From: Fistularia commersonii
Lineage: Eukaryota; Chordata; Actinopteri; Syngnathiformes; Fistulariidae
Assembly: GCA_037954325.1 (NCBI GenBank)
Contig: JBBMNZ010000017.1
Coordinates: 5,631,001-5,695,000, forward strand
DNA: 64,000 nucleotides
Direction: 5' to 3'
This document shows, one piece after another, positions 46,796 to 58,857 of this stretch. How positions within the stretch are numbered: position 1 is the first letter of the stretch; each line of letters opens with the position of its first letter. The position numbers and the translations under genes were made by a program. Under the pieces are notes generated by a model. It was not told the origin of the DNA, made no database searches, and worked only from the letters and a program-made list of their open reading frames with translations.

Positions 46796-47991
46796 CCCCC
46801 GTGGGAGTAGGCCCTGCTTTTTGTGATGAGTCTCATGAGGTCATACTTCAATGAGGTCACCCCGGACGTGTTCGGCTTCGGCGGCGTTTTGCGGAAATCC
46901 CGCTCGGCGAGCCTCTCAAACGCTAGCGCATCTGGCAGGAGACACGGTTTCCAGTCAAAGAGCAGACTGTACGTCAGCAGCCGCGCCGGGAGAGGAGAAT
47001 GAGTTACCAGGCTCGGACGGAACGGGTCCTCTTGTGGAACGTCAGATGGAAAGAAAACAGAAAGCAGAAACAGCCCGTCTCTGTTTCATTTATATATATA
47101 ATCCTGAAATCACACGTTAGTGTTTCCTCACAGGGCTTTCAAATCCATTCTAAGGTAGAAAACAACAGGGTTTGGAAGAAGATTTTAGCTCACGGAGGAG
47201 TCTCCGAACATGATGCCTGGGCTTCCAAGATGGATAATCTTGTGATAAATGCTTCGTTCATGCGTTTACATCATAAAGGAAGTAATCCGGGGAAAACTTT
47301 TCACTTTCCATTCAGAGTCCAATGTGAGTGACATTTAGCTAAAAAGAGCTTTTGTTTCTGAGGTGTGGATCCTTGTGCAGGCATCCTAACATCCCCCCCC
47401 AACTAGAGCCCCCCCTTCTACCGCCTGTCCTTGGAGTGCAAAGTCCGACCCCCGGTTATAAATATATGACCTTAAAGAATACACGGGTATTTTTTGCGGT
47501 CCTGAAAGAAAGCACTCATCTTCACGTAAAGATGTGAAAGAGAGGACGCTACGCCGACGAACTTTCCAAGTCACATTTATATTTTTTCCGTGTCTGTCAG
47601 ACGTTTTTTTTCTCGTCGGTTGGATGGCAAAGGGTTGTTATCGGCGACGATGAAATCAGCCTTCCTTTATCTCTGGTGACTTAATCTTAAATTCCTCCTC
47701 AGAGGTCATAAACCCCAGTTTATTGGTCATGATTTGACCCCGGTGATGTCACCGCCCTGAGGTGCGACCGCTCTCTTATCTCTCTCAAATGTGCCGCTCC
47801 GTCTTCACATTGACAGAAGGCCTGGGTCATGTGATTTGGTCACCGTCCGTCAAGGCTCCGTATCGCCAAACGGGCCGGAGTCCGTCTGAGGGAGTGGGAT
47901 CATGGCGGTAAGAAGGCAAGTGTCATGGAGTTCTCTGCCCTCCTGGGGTTCGGGGATGAACCTTGATCCATACTGTGAATTTCGGTTAGAC
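46796..47991. other. Intergenic, no gene recognised
   Basis: Moderately CpG-rich. The overlapping frames at 46851-47331 have no homology that I recognise. Confidence 0.45.
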
Positions 47992-48837
47992 CAGCGGTCG
48001 GGAAGCTATTGCTCGCGAGCCATATATGGCTCCTAGACAATTTTGAGTTGAAAAAAAAAAACAGTTCGGAACTGATTTTAAAATACTTGTGATATTTCTT
48101 CATAATACTGTCATTTTGATTGATACCACCAAGGAGCTCCACTGAACGCCACAGGAGGCCAGGAACGCCATCAGACTTTTTAATTCCTCTTCCCTCTGCC
48201 GCAGGGAATCTTCAAATCTTTGTACTTAAGACCTTATAACACTTGATAGCCTTAACCTTGACAATTTATATTTTATTGTATTTGTTATTCTCCCTCCGTC
48301 CTACTATTATCTATTAGTGTTATGTTTTTGCTTGAAACTCTGGCACAACAATTTCCTTCAGGATAAATAAAGTTGTTCTCATCTCATCTAATCTCATCTC
48401 ATTTTAAAGTAAACAGAAACTAGATTTGAAGATAAATTTCACCCGTTGGTCGGGTCGGGAGCCAATGGCTTCCGAGCACGTCCGGGTCATTGTAAAGGTG
48501 AAGAAATCAATTTTATCAGATAGTTTATCCTTGTGACAGAAAAGATGCGGAAAAGAAAAAAAGACAATGAAAAAGACGTGCATTCCAGGCTGCCTGGACA
48601 GAGGAATTTGCATTTGGATCTGCGGTATGTTTAATATGCAGTGATAAAATTACATCGATGAAAAGTTCAAATATAAAGCGACGCTTCGAACAAATCCATG
48701 CAGCACCAGAAGTCGCAGTAAAAGTAATACATATTTAATTTATTATGCTTTAAAAATACTATATGGCTCTCAATGAAATATATTTAGAAATATTTGACTT
48801 TTATGGCTCTCTCAGTCAAAAAGGTTCCTGACCCCCG
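47992..48837. mobile_element. hAT-type element carrying a nested LINE fragment
   Basis: The left end CAGCGGTCGGGAAGC and the right end (reverse complement CGGGGGTCAGGAACC) are imperfect inverted repeats. The flanks GGTTAGAC (47984-47991) and GGTTAGGC (48838-48845) match at 7 of 8 bases. The AGCCATATATGGCTC motif near each end is typical of one teleost hAT family. About 280 bases in the middle belong to a LINE tail. Confidence 0.7.
48115..48400 (+). mobile_element. LINE 3' fragment nested inside the hAT element
   Basis: The frame QEARNAIRLFNSSSLCRRES, then ACAATTTCCTTCAGGATAAATAAAG and a (TCTCA)n tail, have the form of a 5'-truncated non-LTR retrotransposon end. The clade is not certain. Confidence 0.6.
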
Positions 48838-48938
48838 GGTTAGGCGAACAGGACGGCAACACTGTGTGTTGTAACACACACTCACAAGTGCCCACTTGAC
48901 TATATGGAAATCTCTCCGCCCCTGTTTTATTCCGGAAG

Positions 48939-48942
48939 CCCC

Positions 48943-48973
<31 letters not shown>

Positions 48974-48974
48974 A
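48939..48974. repeat. C21 homopolymer followed by (CA)n
   Basis: A run of 21 C directly joined to a short CA run; error-prone in sequencing. Confidence 0.95.
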
Positions 48975-50302
48975 GTCATTTTGCAAAATTATAGGTGCCT
49001 TCACAGGCCTGAAGCCACAGTGTGTGTGTGTGTGTTTGTGTATACATGTGTTGGAGGACCACCCACCGGGGCTCACACTTCAACACCACTATAATCACGG
49101 GCGTCTCTTTCTCGGTGAATCACTCAATGCTCCGTCTGGCGGGTAACCTCTGCGCAAGGACGCGCGCTGGAGTCAGACGGGGGCCACTTGGCCCCTCTGT
49201 CCTCAATGAAAGGGAAACCGCACGCGTGTGTGTGCTTTAGTGGAGAGGCGCCTCCTCCCCGCTTTGTCGGGACGAGCTTCGTTCACCGTTGCCCCGGCAG
49301 CCGGCGCCCCAGATGTGTGTTTTGCTTTGAGGATGTGCCGACATGCCCGGGTGGTGACTCAGTGTGTGGCGGAGTCACCTACTTTGAGGGAGCTTGCTTG
49401 CCCAGGGAGAGCCAGGTGTGTGTGAACTTGTGAGGGTGTAAACACACACTCAACGTCAGTTTGGAGCCGTGTTCGATCGGCCTGTTGTCAGGGTTTCTTA
49501 CGTCTAATATTATGGGATGATGAAGCTCCTCCTCAATACCTCTCCTATTGCAACAGCTTATTATTACCACTCCGCTGACAGTTAAGCCTTTTAATAACCC
49601 GCGCGGTGCGCCTTCTGAATCTACCGCAAACCGTAAAAACTTGAATGTGTCACCATGATTGTCTCGCTGGTGGGAAAAGCACAGTCATGACAGGCAGGGA
49701 GGAGTCGGCCGTCTGACGGGTCGCTGGAAGGGTGTTGTGTCAGCCTTGGGTTCAAAACGGCGCTTTCCGGCCCTCGCGGTCCCTGCAAAGACAAAACAGC
49801 CTCCCGCAGACACAGAGGAAACGTAAGAGTCTGGCAAGAACAAAAGAGGAGGAGGGTTTTAATCTGTGTTTAAAGTGTGTTGAAAGAAAGAAAATAAATC
49901 TTAACACGCTTTTTCATTTTAGTTTCTCACTGGTTATTCCAGAGAGATGGAGCTTGATCGCCGAGGGCGCTCTGCTGTGACGAGACAGCAGGTGGAAGGA
50001 CTAGAGATCTCCGCAGTTTGTTGCATGTTGGTGCAAGAAACAGTCTATCCACTTCCCTGTGATTCACATCCCATAAAAAAAAAAATTAAAAATAATGAGG
50101 TCAACTTGGGCCACTTTGTCAACATTGTTTCATTCAGGTCAAACAAGACAAAATTATCATTTGGAGTTTAGTTGTGTTCATTGATCCTACAGAAGATTTA
50201 AATAAATATCTGAATCATGGCTAAAGAGCAGTGTATTGTAAAGAAATGTGGATTGAAAATTGAAGGTGTGGACTCTGCAAACAGCCGCGCCTCCAGCTGT
50301 CT

Positions 50303-50304
<2 letters not shown>

Positions 50305-50352
<48 letters not shown>
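50305..50352. repeat. (CA)n microsatellite
   Basis: An uninterrupted CA run of 24 units. Confidence 0.97.
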
Positions 50353-50355
<3 letters not shown>

Positions 50356-51454
50356 CACAGATTGTTAGAGCAACATTTCCTCGTTTTGTTTTTTAAAGAA
50401 AAAAAAAAATCAAAGGTCACATATATGCAAAAAAATAGGCCATGTTGTCAGAAGTGACTGATACTCCTGATTTGCCACTGATTATGGAATAATAAATAAA
50501 TCTGGTCTCATTGCACAAAGTCAACAAACCAAAAGCCCAAAGATGATTGGACTTCAAAAAAATAAAAAATAATGAATGAATTCAAATTCCGGGCAGATTA
50601 TCAGTAGAGATGCATTTAAGACGCAAAGGATCAGTGCTCTGAAAGTAAAGTAATGTTTGGAGGAAGAGCAGGACGGACTCATTCTGCGATGAGCTACGGA
50701 CAAGCCGGCTGTGATGAGCCGCTGACAAGTAGAGCAGAGCCTGCAGGTCACAGCTGCACGCCATGACACGTTTATGACTCCGGCCGTGCACGCGCACCCG
50801 TCAGCCTTCCCCGCTCCTCGTTTGACATGCCCTTGTGATGAGACTCCGCAGCTATTCCAGGCATTGTTCTGATAAGCCGTGCGCGTGTGTGTCTTTGGCC
50901 ACGTTGGCATTCAGCAGCGTGGGAAAAAGAACAAATGGCTGATGGGAGCATGCGGTCGAACCGGCGGACGGGGAAACAATCATGCAGGGACATCAACAGA
51001 GATGACCTCTGACAACAAGGCCTTGCTCCCATAAAAGCCGGTGATGGCGACGGGAGAAGTCGGATCTCACCCAAGATTACTCTTTTTACAGCCTCATTAT
51101 TCCACATACTCGTACTGCTACAGCAGAATTGCTAAATTATTAAAGCTTTATTACCTAGCATTGGCCTCACATGTATGGAAACATACATGTTGCTGCCTTA
51201 GTTAGTAACAAATAGGCCTCACATTTTGTATTACTGACATTTTGTGCAAGATTGTGCTACACTGAGTTAATATAGCAAAGGAAGACAGTTTTAGAAAATA
51301 ATTCCTTGTGACTCATGGATTATAAACTCATTAAAGCTGAATCAACTTGCGAGCAGGTGGAGGATATGGGATGTATAGTGCAAACATTTTTGGAATATTG
51401 CTGTTTTTTCCCCCGATGTTAAGGCAAGAAATAGATGCCCTTCACCACGATGTG

Positions 51455-51456
<2 letters not shown>

Positions 51457-51486
<30 letters not shown>
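51457..51486. repeat. (TG)n microsatellite
   Basis: An uninterrupted TG run of 15 units. Confidence 0.95.
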
Positions 51487-51491
<5 letters not shown>

Positions 51492-53519
51492 TTGTGCGTA
51501 TGTGCTAAGGAGCGAGATTCCCCCCACGTCTGGGCTTGGTTAAAATTAATTGTAGTCTAAGATATGTCTCACTCCTCCTTACACACATCAATACACACAC
51601 TTTACAAAACTTCTGGAAGCGTTCCAGTCCATACTGCGGTTTCATTCCCCGCCTGATGAAATAACGATTATAGATTTTGAGACATTAACTTCTATTAGCT
51701 CAGTCTAAAGAGTATACACCTGTTGAATGAACAAATCAGTGCTGGAGGCCATTTGCTTCGATGAATTTTCAAATTAAGCGAGAGATCAGACGGGGATGGG
51801 ACAGCAATGGAAATTATATTTTTAGTCAGCTCATTTATTATTTATTTGTCTTTAGAGTTTAGTTTCTTTAAAGAAAAAAATCACTTTGATAATCTCAAAT
51901 TATTTATTTTTTATATTATACGTTTGGCAGTTAAACACAAGAGGCCTCCTTCTTCTGTGTCTGTTAAACGGGCACAACCTGTTAATCCTAGGTAATCATT
52001 TCAAGTCTCACACAATTATTTTTGGATTCTCTGAAGAAAATTGATATCATGAATTTCACTTGGTTACAGGATGTAAACTCTAAAACTTTTGTTTTTTAAA
52101 ATGATCACAAATGTGAAGAAGAGTGTGAAATGTCAGGCCGTAAAATTACGGGCCCAAACGTTTTCACCTCTCATTACAACATATCTCAACACAAAGGTGT
52201 TTAACTTCCTCCCTGTGCGTTTTGGGAGGAGCCGGTGGCAGTTATGGGATGTGACCTACTCGGCGGTTCTGAGAGGGCTGCATTTCGGTCGTGCTAATAT
52301 GACCTCCCATACAATGGCAGGTATTCGGCGCCGCCGACTCTCACGGCGAGGAATGCGGCGTTCACTCCATTGTCTGAAGAGCTTGGCTGCAGCTTAAGTG
52401 ATGAAGCCAGAGTCTTTCTGTTGAACTAAAACTAATCTCGGGAGAACTTATAGAGAACTTTGACCCATATGATAACAAAGTGCAGAAAAAAATACCAACA
52501 ATATAATAGCCAACCAGTTCTACTTGGAAATATATGATTAAACAAAATAGAAAGATACAGCATACTAACATATTTTGTGCATGATGTTACATAACCTGAT
52601 TTATATTGACAAAAGGAGCGTGATTCAGGTTGGACTCACCACGCCTCATTCCTTGTTCATTCATGAATCGGCGCCGCCTGGTGCCCCGCTGTGATTGGCA
52701 GAGAAGTTGGTCCCATGCATATTTGGCAGAGAGGAAACCGCTGGGTAAGGATAAAACAAACAAGATTAAATATTTGGATTAGAATTGTAGATAAACATAA
52801 TAGAAGACTCTCTCCGGTAGAGGATGTGCCAAATACCTCATTTCGCTTCATCAAATTATGCAGGAGTGGTTATAACACAGGGTATATTTACATAATCTCC
52901 ATTTGGACTTTTAAATGACTTTTTTTTTTCCTTTTTATCAGAAATCAGCTCCTTGAGATGTTTATTTCAAACCTGAAAAGACGTTTTTTACAGTTTCTTT
53001 TATGCCCATTTGCGTGTGTGTATGTGAGTATGTCTGTGTGTTTGGAACAAGAACACAAAAAAAAAAACACAAATTGTGATTTGTTTTCACAAAGCCCTGA
53101 AAAGTCTGCCAGCCCATCTCTCGGCTTCCACCTTGAGGAAATTGCACCTAACAGCCTCATGACTTTGAAAACCCCAGGTTTCCCATACAGTCTTCAGAAT
53201 GAGTTTTTGTGTCTAAATATGGCTAAAATACCATCAACTGCCTCGTTTGGTCATGGCAGGTGTCAGTAGTTGTTTGGAAAACATATTGCCAACATAAATA
53301 AGCAGTTCTTATTCAACACTAGATGTCTTTTTTTTTTTTACCTTGGGTATTATTTGTATCACAGTGATAGTGCAGAGGAAATCATAACAATGCGCCTCAA
53401 AACCGACTTAAAGTGATCATCCCCACCGAGACGCCGCCACCTTCTCATTACACATCAGTCTGTGACGTGTTACAACCTGTCAGCTCACAATGCTAAAACA
53501 AGGTTTAGGTTATGCATGT

Positions 53520-53521
<2 letters not shown>

Positions 53522-53552
<31 letters not shown>
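53522..53552. repeat. (GT)n microsatellite
   Basis: An uninterrupted GT run. Confidence 0.95.
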
Positions 53553-53555
<3 letters not shown>

Positions 53556-53984
53556 GTGGCTGACTGGCATGACTTCCTCTGCAGTGATTTCGTTTTACTA
53601 TGACTTTTTGAAGTGGACATTTTAAAGAGGATTATGCACTCCCTGTCTTTGTCTAAGAGCAGGCTTAAGACCTTTGTTTTTTAGATAAGCTATAGTTAGG
53701 GCCCGGCTAACCCCTAGTTATGCTGCTGTGGATTTACTCTGCTCCCATTCCTTCCACTCTTCTTACCCTGTCTGTTCTCATGTCCCTTAATGCATGATGG
53801 TAACCTCCCAAATGTCATCTACTCCACCATTATTTCATTACTTCCATGAATATTGAAGCTAGTATTGCATCAAGTTTCATGTTTATGTTTATTTTATTTA
53901 TTTGGTTGGGACAGTGCATGTTAATGAACACATATGAGTCATGCATGTAAACACACCACTCTGGCTAGTAGCCATGGGCTAATT

Positions 53985-54175
53985 TGCATCCGTTGTCCCA
54001 CAGTTGCGCTCACAAACACACTCATTCATCCTTGTACATGTTTTTAGTGGTAGGGGAAACCGGAGTACCTGGAGGAAACCTACATAGACAAGGTGAACAT
54101 GCAAACTCCAAACAGAAAGGTCCCGTCAGGCCTGGGAAATGAACCCGGGACCTTCTAGCTGCGCTACCGTCTGCC
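53985..54175 (-). repeat. tRNA-SINE-like dispersed repeat
   Basis: CTTGTACATGTTTTTAGTGG, GAAACCGGAGTACCTGGAGG, AACATGCAAACTCCAAACAG and AAATGAACCCGGGACCTTCT give the family's 5' half in minus sense, ending at a GCGCTACCGTCTGCC tRNA-like head. Confidence 0.7.
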
Positions 54176-56354
54176 ATCTCCAGAACCTTGTAGCCGTAAG
54201 CACAGATGCTGTTATTAGAAAGAGATAATTTGCGCCTGTCTCTCCTGACGCTCATATCCCTCTATCTCTATCACACACTCTCTTTCTATTTCTATCTTTC
54301 TACCCGAACTGGTCGGGTCAAGAGGCACCCTGCATTGAGCTCGGATCCGTTCCAGGCTTCTGCAAAGACAGTTTTTCCTCAGCACAGCCCAGACCTGCTC
54401 TGTACAGATGTGTTGTTAGTTGACACCATGAAAATAAAATCAGGCTTGACTTTATTAAAAGTCCACCCAATTTCAAATATTCCTATTGATGGTGATATTC
54501 AGATCCAGTTTTCTGACACCTTATAGAAAGACAAAAAAGTAGCAATATCCCATAATGATTAGACCCAAGGGGTAATGAACTCTTTATCATCCTGCCAGCG
54601 CAGCTTATTCTCTTCTCAACACCACCTTGAGCTGAGCTCCATAAAGCTCCTTCTCTCTTTGGACCTCCGCCTGGCTTGCATCACTTCCAACCACCACGTG
54701 GTCACATAAAAAAAACACACACACACACACACACACACACATACGCCCTTGGCTGTCCTCTCACACCCATAGAAGTGCTGCCAAAAGCACCTTGGAGCCA
54801 AGGAGAGGCTGGCGGGTGCAGCTGCAGCTGGGAGGGGATGAAGACTTGGCAAGAGGAAGATGACACGGTGGCCGATGGCATCATTCAGGGATAATCCCAA
54901 CAGCATGAATACTCGCCTTTGTTACGAAGAGTCCGCACTGGACTGCCGTCGTCTTCTCTCTTCTGTTAATTAAACCTCCTTTCGCTTCCTTGCACAGACA
55001 CGTGTGAGGAGTGTGCACCGGACAACGGGGGTCCCCTCTTCGACCCCCCGCCCCCACGTTCCTCTGTGCATTCAAAAAGAGCAAATGAGTTAATTCAAGT
55101 GACGAGTCCCCCGCATGTATCCCACCACCCACTCCACACCTTTTCAAAATGACACAGCAGATCTGCCTATGGTCTGAATTTTATATTCATAGTGTATTTT
55201 CTTAGTTCCAGAAGGGTAATGACTCAGTTTCTGTATGACTTTTTTTGTTTTATTAGGCGTCCAAAAAATCAATTTTGCCAGATCTGTGCCAAAGTAACAT
55301 CAACAAAGTGATTTGTTTGTCTAATAGACATCTTTTATCACTTAAAAAATTTTTGCGACTTCATTACCGAAATTCCCCTACATATCTTGAGGGTATAAAT
55401 AAAGGCAATTTTTGCTTCGGATCCTCATTTTGGGTATGAAGCGTAAAGGGCAGACTCCCGGTGCAGCTCCATTTGTCCATGTTCACACACAATCGGACTC
55501 CTTGTTACAGCAAGGCGATGGTCAAACCCCCACACAGTAACATGAATAGCACATTGTTCCGAATCACCCGGCTTACAGTTTGAGACAGGAGAGAAAGTCA
55601 CTTCGGCTTGCAATCCGGAGTTATCTGCTTCTGCCTTTCTCAACATTAAAAAAGGATTATCATCCCGATAAGGTTATCGGTTTGGGTTTCTTTTTTCAGG
55701 ACGGAGCCTCCTGTTTTCACATGTTGTCACTCCTCCTGCCACGAAGCCAGAGGTATAAACTCAGGCAGCTAAAGGTGTCGCTGAAATAGGTGACAGGATA
55801 AGAAAGAAACCATCTTTCAGCACTTGAGACTCGGGATGCCAGGACACTCTGCTTCCATCCTCTTCCAGGGGCTTCAAGCCACTCAGCCATTATCTCCCAT
55901 AATGCACTACAAGGGTCTCTCATACAAGAGTGCGTTCTCTCTCTATCTGCAAGACGGAATGCTTGACATTCTGCCTGATCTTGGGCAGACCATAAGCAAA
56001 TTCCTCTGGCCTGGAAACCACCATGTCATCTGCAAGGAAGCCGAGGTTGCACCCTTCTCGTGACAGCATGCTGTGATGACTTCGTTACACCAGATACTCA
56101 TGACATTCATTGCTGGCTGATGCCAATTGAAAAACAAAAAGAAGTCACATTTGTACCAGCGGCCTTCATTGCCCTACTGTTTGTTTACCCAGGAAGTGAT
56201 GTCATGGATAAAGGCCCAGCAGGACCAGTGTGTCACCTTGTGTTCCTTCCATTCTAATTCTAACCTTGGGATCTGACAGACAAATCCTCAGCATCTACGA
56301 TGTGGTAGAACGAAATCACTTTGGGGGTTTTAAAGAACTTTTTTTGTTCATTCA
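54176..56354. other. Intergenic, no gene recognised
   Basis: Contains an (AC)n run at 54714-54741. The several 60-100 codon frames overlap one another on both strands and lack homology. Confidence 0.45.
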
Positions 56355-56530
56355 TTGAATATACCGCGCTTCCTAGGTCGGTGGCTTCCTAGGTTAGGGT
56401 CGCTGGGGCCCGTTTAAGCTGTCATTGGGTGAGAGGCAGTGTTCACCCTTCACCCTGGACCAGTCGCGGGACAATCACAGGGCCACGTATAGACAATGAG
56501 CACGCACTCGCTCTCATTCACACATCTAGA
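56355..56530 (-). repeat. tRNA-SINE-like dispersed repeat, 3' part
   Basis: GCTGTCATTGGGTGAGAGGC, ACCCTGGACCAGTCGCGGGA and CACAGGGCCACGTATAGACA match the 3' half of the family. Confidence 0.65.
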
Positions 56531-57204
56531 CTATTTAGGTATAACATGAAGATTCCATATTAAGGAACTTTATCGGTCCGATTGTTCTTACAGTACATAT
56601 CACATATTTTTGGAATAGAAGTGATGATTGTCTTTAGTATTAGTCGTGTTGGTTCACGAGTCCAAATCAAACCTCACGACCTCAGCAAAACAGAGTGATG
56701 GGATGCGCGTGGCAATACCAGGCTGACAATGACTTCACCACTAAATGTTACAATAATTAAGTTAAGACTGGTGGCAGTTGCTGTTGTGTAACTAAATATA
56801 GCGTACAATGGCAGCCGGGGTTATTTTAATTCTGGATTGAGCATCTCAAGCAATGCTTTAGATCAACTGATAGCCGGAGAACTGTAACGTCCAAGCATTG
56901 CAGAGTCAAAACAAGAATAAAGGTTTCAAACCCAGAAGGAGACACGGACGTTTGAATGAGCAAAAACTAGTTTTTTTTGTTTTTTTTTTTTACAGTGACA
57001 CACTGTCTGCAATTGACACCTGCTGTGCATGGACACAATAATGATTCGCTGGCTCTGAAGTAGAAGACATGAACGAGTGACTTTTGATAGACTAGCGCTT
57101 TTTCTTAAAGTTGTCGTGGGCCATCCATTACGTACGCTCAACCCCACCACTGGCAGGGCTGGTTAGAATCTGGTGTGAAACACTAGCAGAGTGAAGGCAA
57201 AAAA
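56531..57204. other. Intergenic DNA beyond the nap1l4 3' end; nothing recognised
   Basis: No feature supported. Confidence 0.4.
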
Positions 57205-58818
57205 CAAAAAACACTGATGTTGCACAACTTTTAATAGAACATCTTAACTAATTCTGTACAAATTGCAAAGAAATCTTGCCCGAATAACAAATTGCGAATA
57301 CGAACCAGTTAAGGCCATTGCTAGCGAATGATCCAATGTGGTAGACTTGAAGATGTCAATCCTGGCTCTGGGATCTGTCCAACAAGATCTACAATCTTTT
57401 GGGAGGGGTGGGTAGCATTTAGACGTCACTGTTAGCGGCCACTAGGAGGCAGCAGGATGGTCAGAATCCAAGAGCGTAAAAAATACATTGGCAATGTGTT
57501 CCATTTAATTCCCACAAGCATCCTATTGAATCATTAAACAGAAAAATTTTAATATATATATATATATTTATATATTAACCAACTTCAAACGCAGTATTAG
57601 ATTACACTGTGTTAATGACATCTGGCAAGAAACTTAAGCCAACAAAGTTTCTTTCATTGTTATTTTGGCATCAGAAATGTTGAAGACCCAGATCAACACA
57701 GTGCTCTCTTGACAAAAAGGGGTACAGGGTTGGACACAGTCAGCACAACATTCACTGACCGTTTCATTCACTGACTGGGTTGCAGAAATCCTGACAAAAA
57801 AAAAAAAAAATTACTTGAAAAGTACTTAAATCATAAGGATTGTTACTCTGCTTGTTGACCGGGGTTTGAGAGCATTCAAAGGTTGATGGGAGAAAAACAG
57901 GTGCAGACGTCAGACGCCTGGGAGAGACCATCTGTATGCGTCCTCATAGGCCTGTTACATCTGTCACTCAAGTGCTAAATTTAGATGCTTATTATGCCCA
58001 ATACACCTGGCCGTGGCCGTGGCTAAGCAGTACAACTCTTCAGTGTTAGGATAACATTTTGATTAAACATGAACAAAAAAAAAAAGGAAAACAACAACTT
58101 GGCAATATTTATGTTCTGTCAGCCTGTAAGGCCTGAATGCAGATGTGAGCCAATGGGAAGGAAGCCTCTGACTGTGGCTGGGCCTCAGGTGGGTTCCCAA
58201 ATACCCACCACTTCATATAGCTGCAAGACATGAGAATAAATAGTCGAATGGTGTGACCATGAATAGCTTTAAATATGAAAATTAAGTTGACAAATTATAG
58301 GTCTAAAAAAAAGAACATAAAAGAAAAACACTTCAGCAACCCCAGATAAAGGATATATCTAATTTGTTCAGCAGTTTCATAGTAAGCTAACATTTCTCTT
58401 GTTGGCGTTAAAAAAACCCTGAGTAACAGATTTATTTCTGTGAAAACTCATGTTGGGATCAATTCCTTGCCTCCCTTTTCTGTTCGGTGAAGTTCAGAGA
58501 CTCCTGGCAGTAGAAACCTGCTCCACCTCGACACCAATCGGCTGCCTGTGTTAGGCCGTGTACTGTAGTTACAGTCATTTCCACTTTAGAGTGTGAATGA
58601 GAGCCAAACAAGGAAGGGTGAGATAGGAGTGAGACCAAAGAAAAAAAATGAAAAAAAAAAAAAAAAAAAAAATCATGCACATTGTAGAAACACTGGTTTG
58701 TTTGTGTCCTATTGCAATTAGATGAGAGTTCAAGAAACGGTGGAGCCTGTAAGAAGGGTGGGGACTTGCTGAAGAAGTGTTATAAATGACAGCAGGTCTC
58801 CACGTCCTCTCACTACGG
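57205..58818 (-). other. nap1l4: nap1l4 3'UTR (end approximate)
   Basis: After the stop at 58819 no further exon is required. In RNA sense an ATTAAA signal lies at plus-strand 57230-57235. A CA near 57215 and the U/GU-rich stretch GTGTTTTTTGTTTTTTGCC follow it, a good cleavage context. A proximal AATAAA (plus-strand TTTATT) is at 58431-58436, allowing a short 3'UTR of about 0.4 kb. Confidence 0.55.
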
Positions 58819-58857
58819 CTACTGCTGTTTGCATTCAGCAGGCTGGGGCTGTTCTTT
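58819..58857 (-). CDS. nap1l4: nap1l4 last coding exon (KEQPQPAECKQQ, stop)
   Basis: Acceptor CGCCCACAG, twelve codons, then TAG at 58819-58821. The previous exon ends in phase 0 at DPR, giving DPRKEQPQPAECKQQ, which parallels the NAP1L1 C-terminus. Confidence 0.82.
   Translation of the reverse strand, partial: KEQPQPAECKQQ

Larger units (their letters stand above)
48975..53984. other. Intergenic, no gene recognised
   Basis: Microsatellites lie at 50305-50352 (CA), 51457-51486 (TG) and 53522-53552 (TG). Two compact motif-rich stretches (about 50690-51080 and 52620-52740) look like possible regulatory elements, but there is no coding evidence. Confidence 0.45.
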
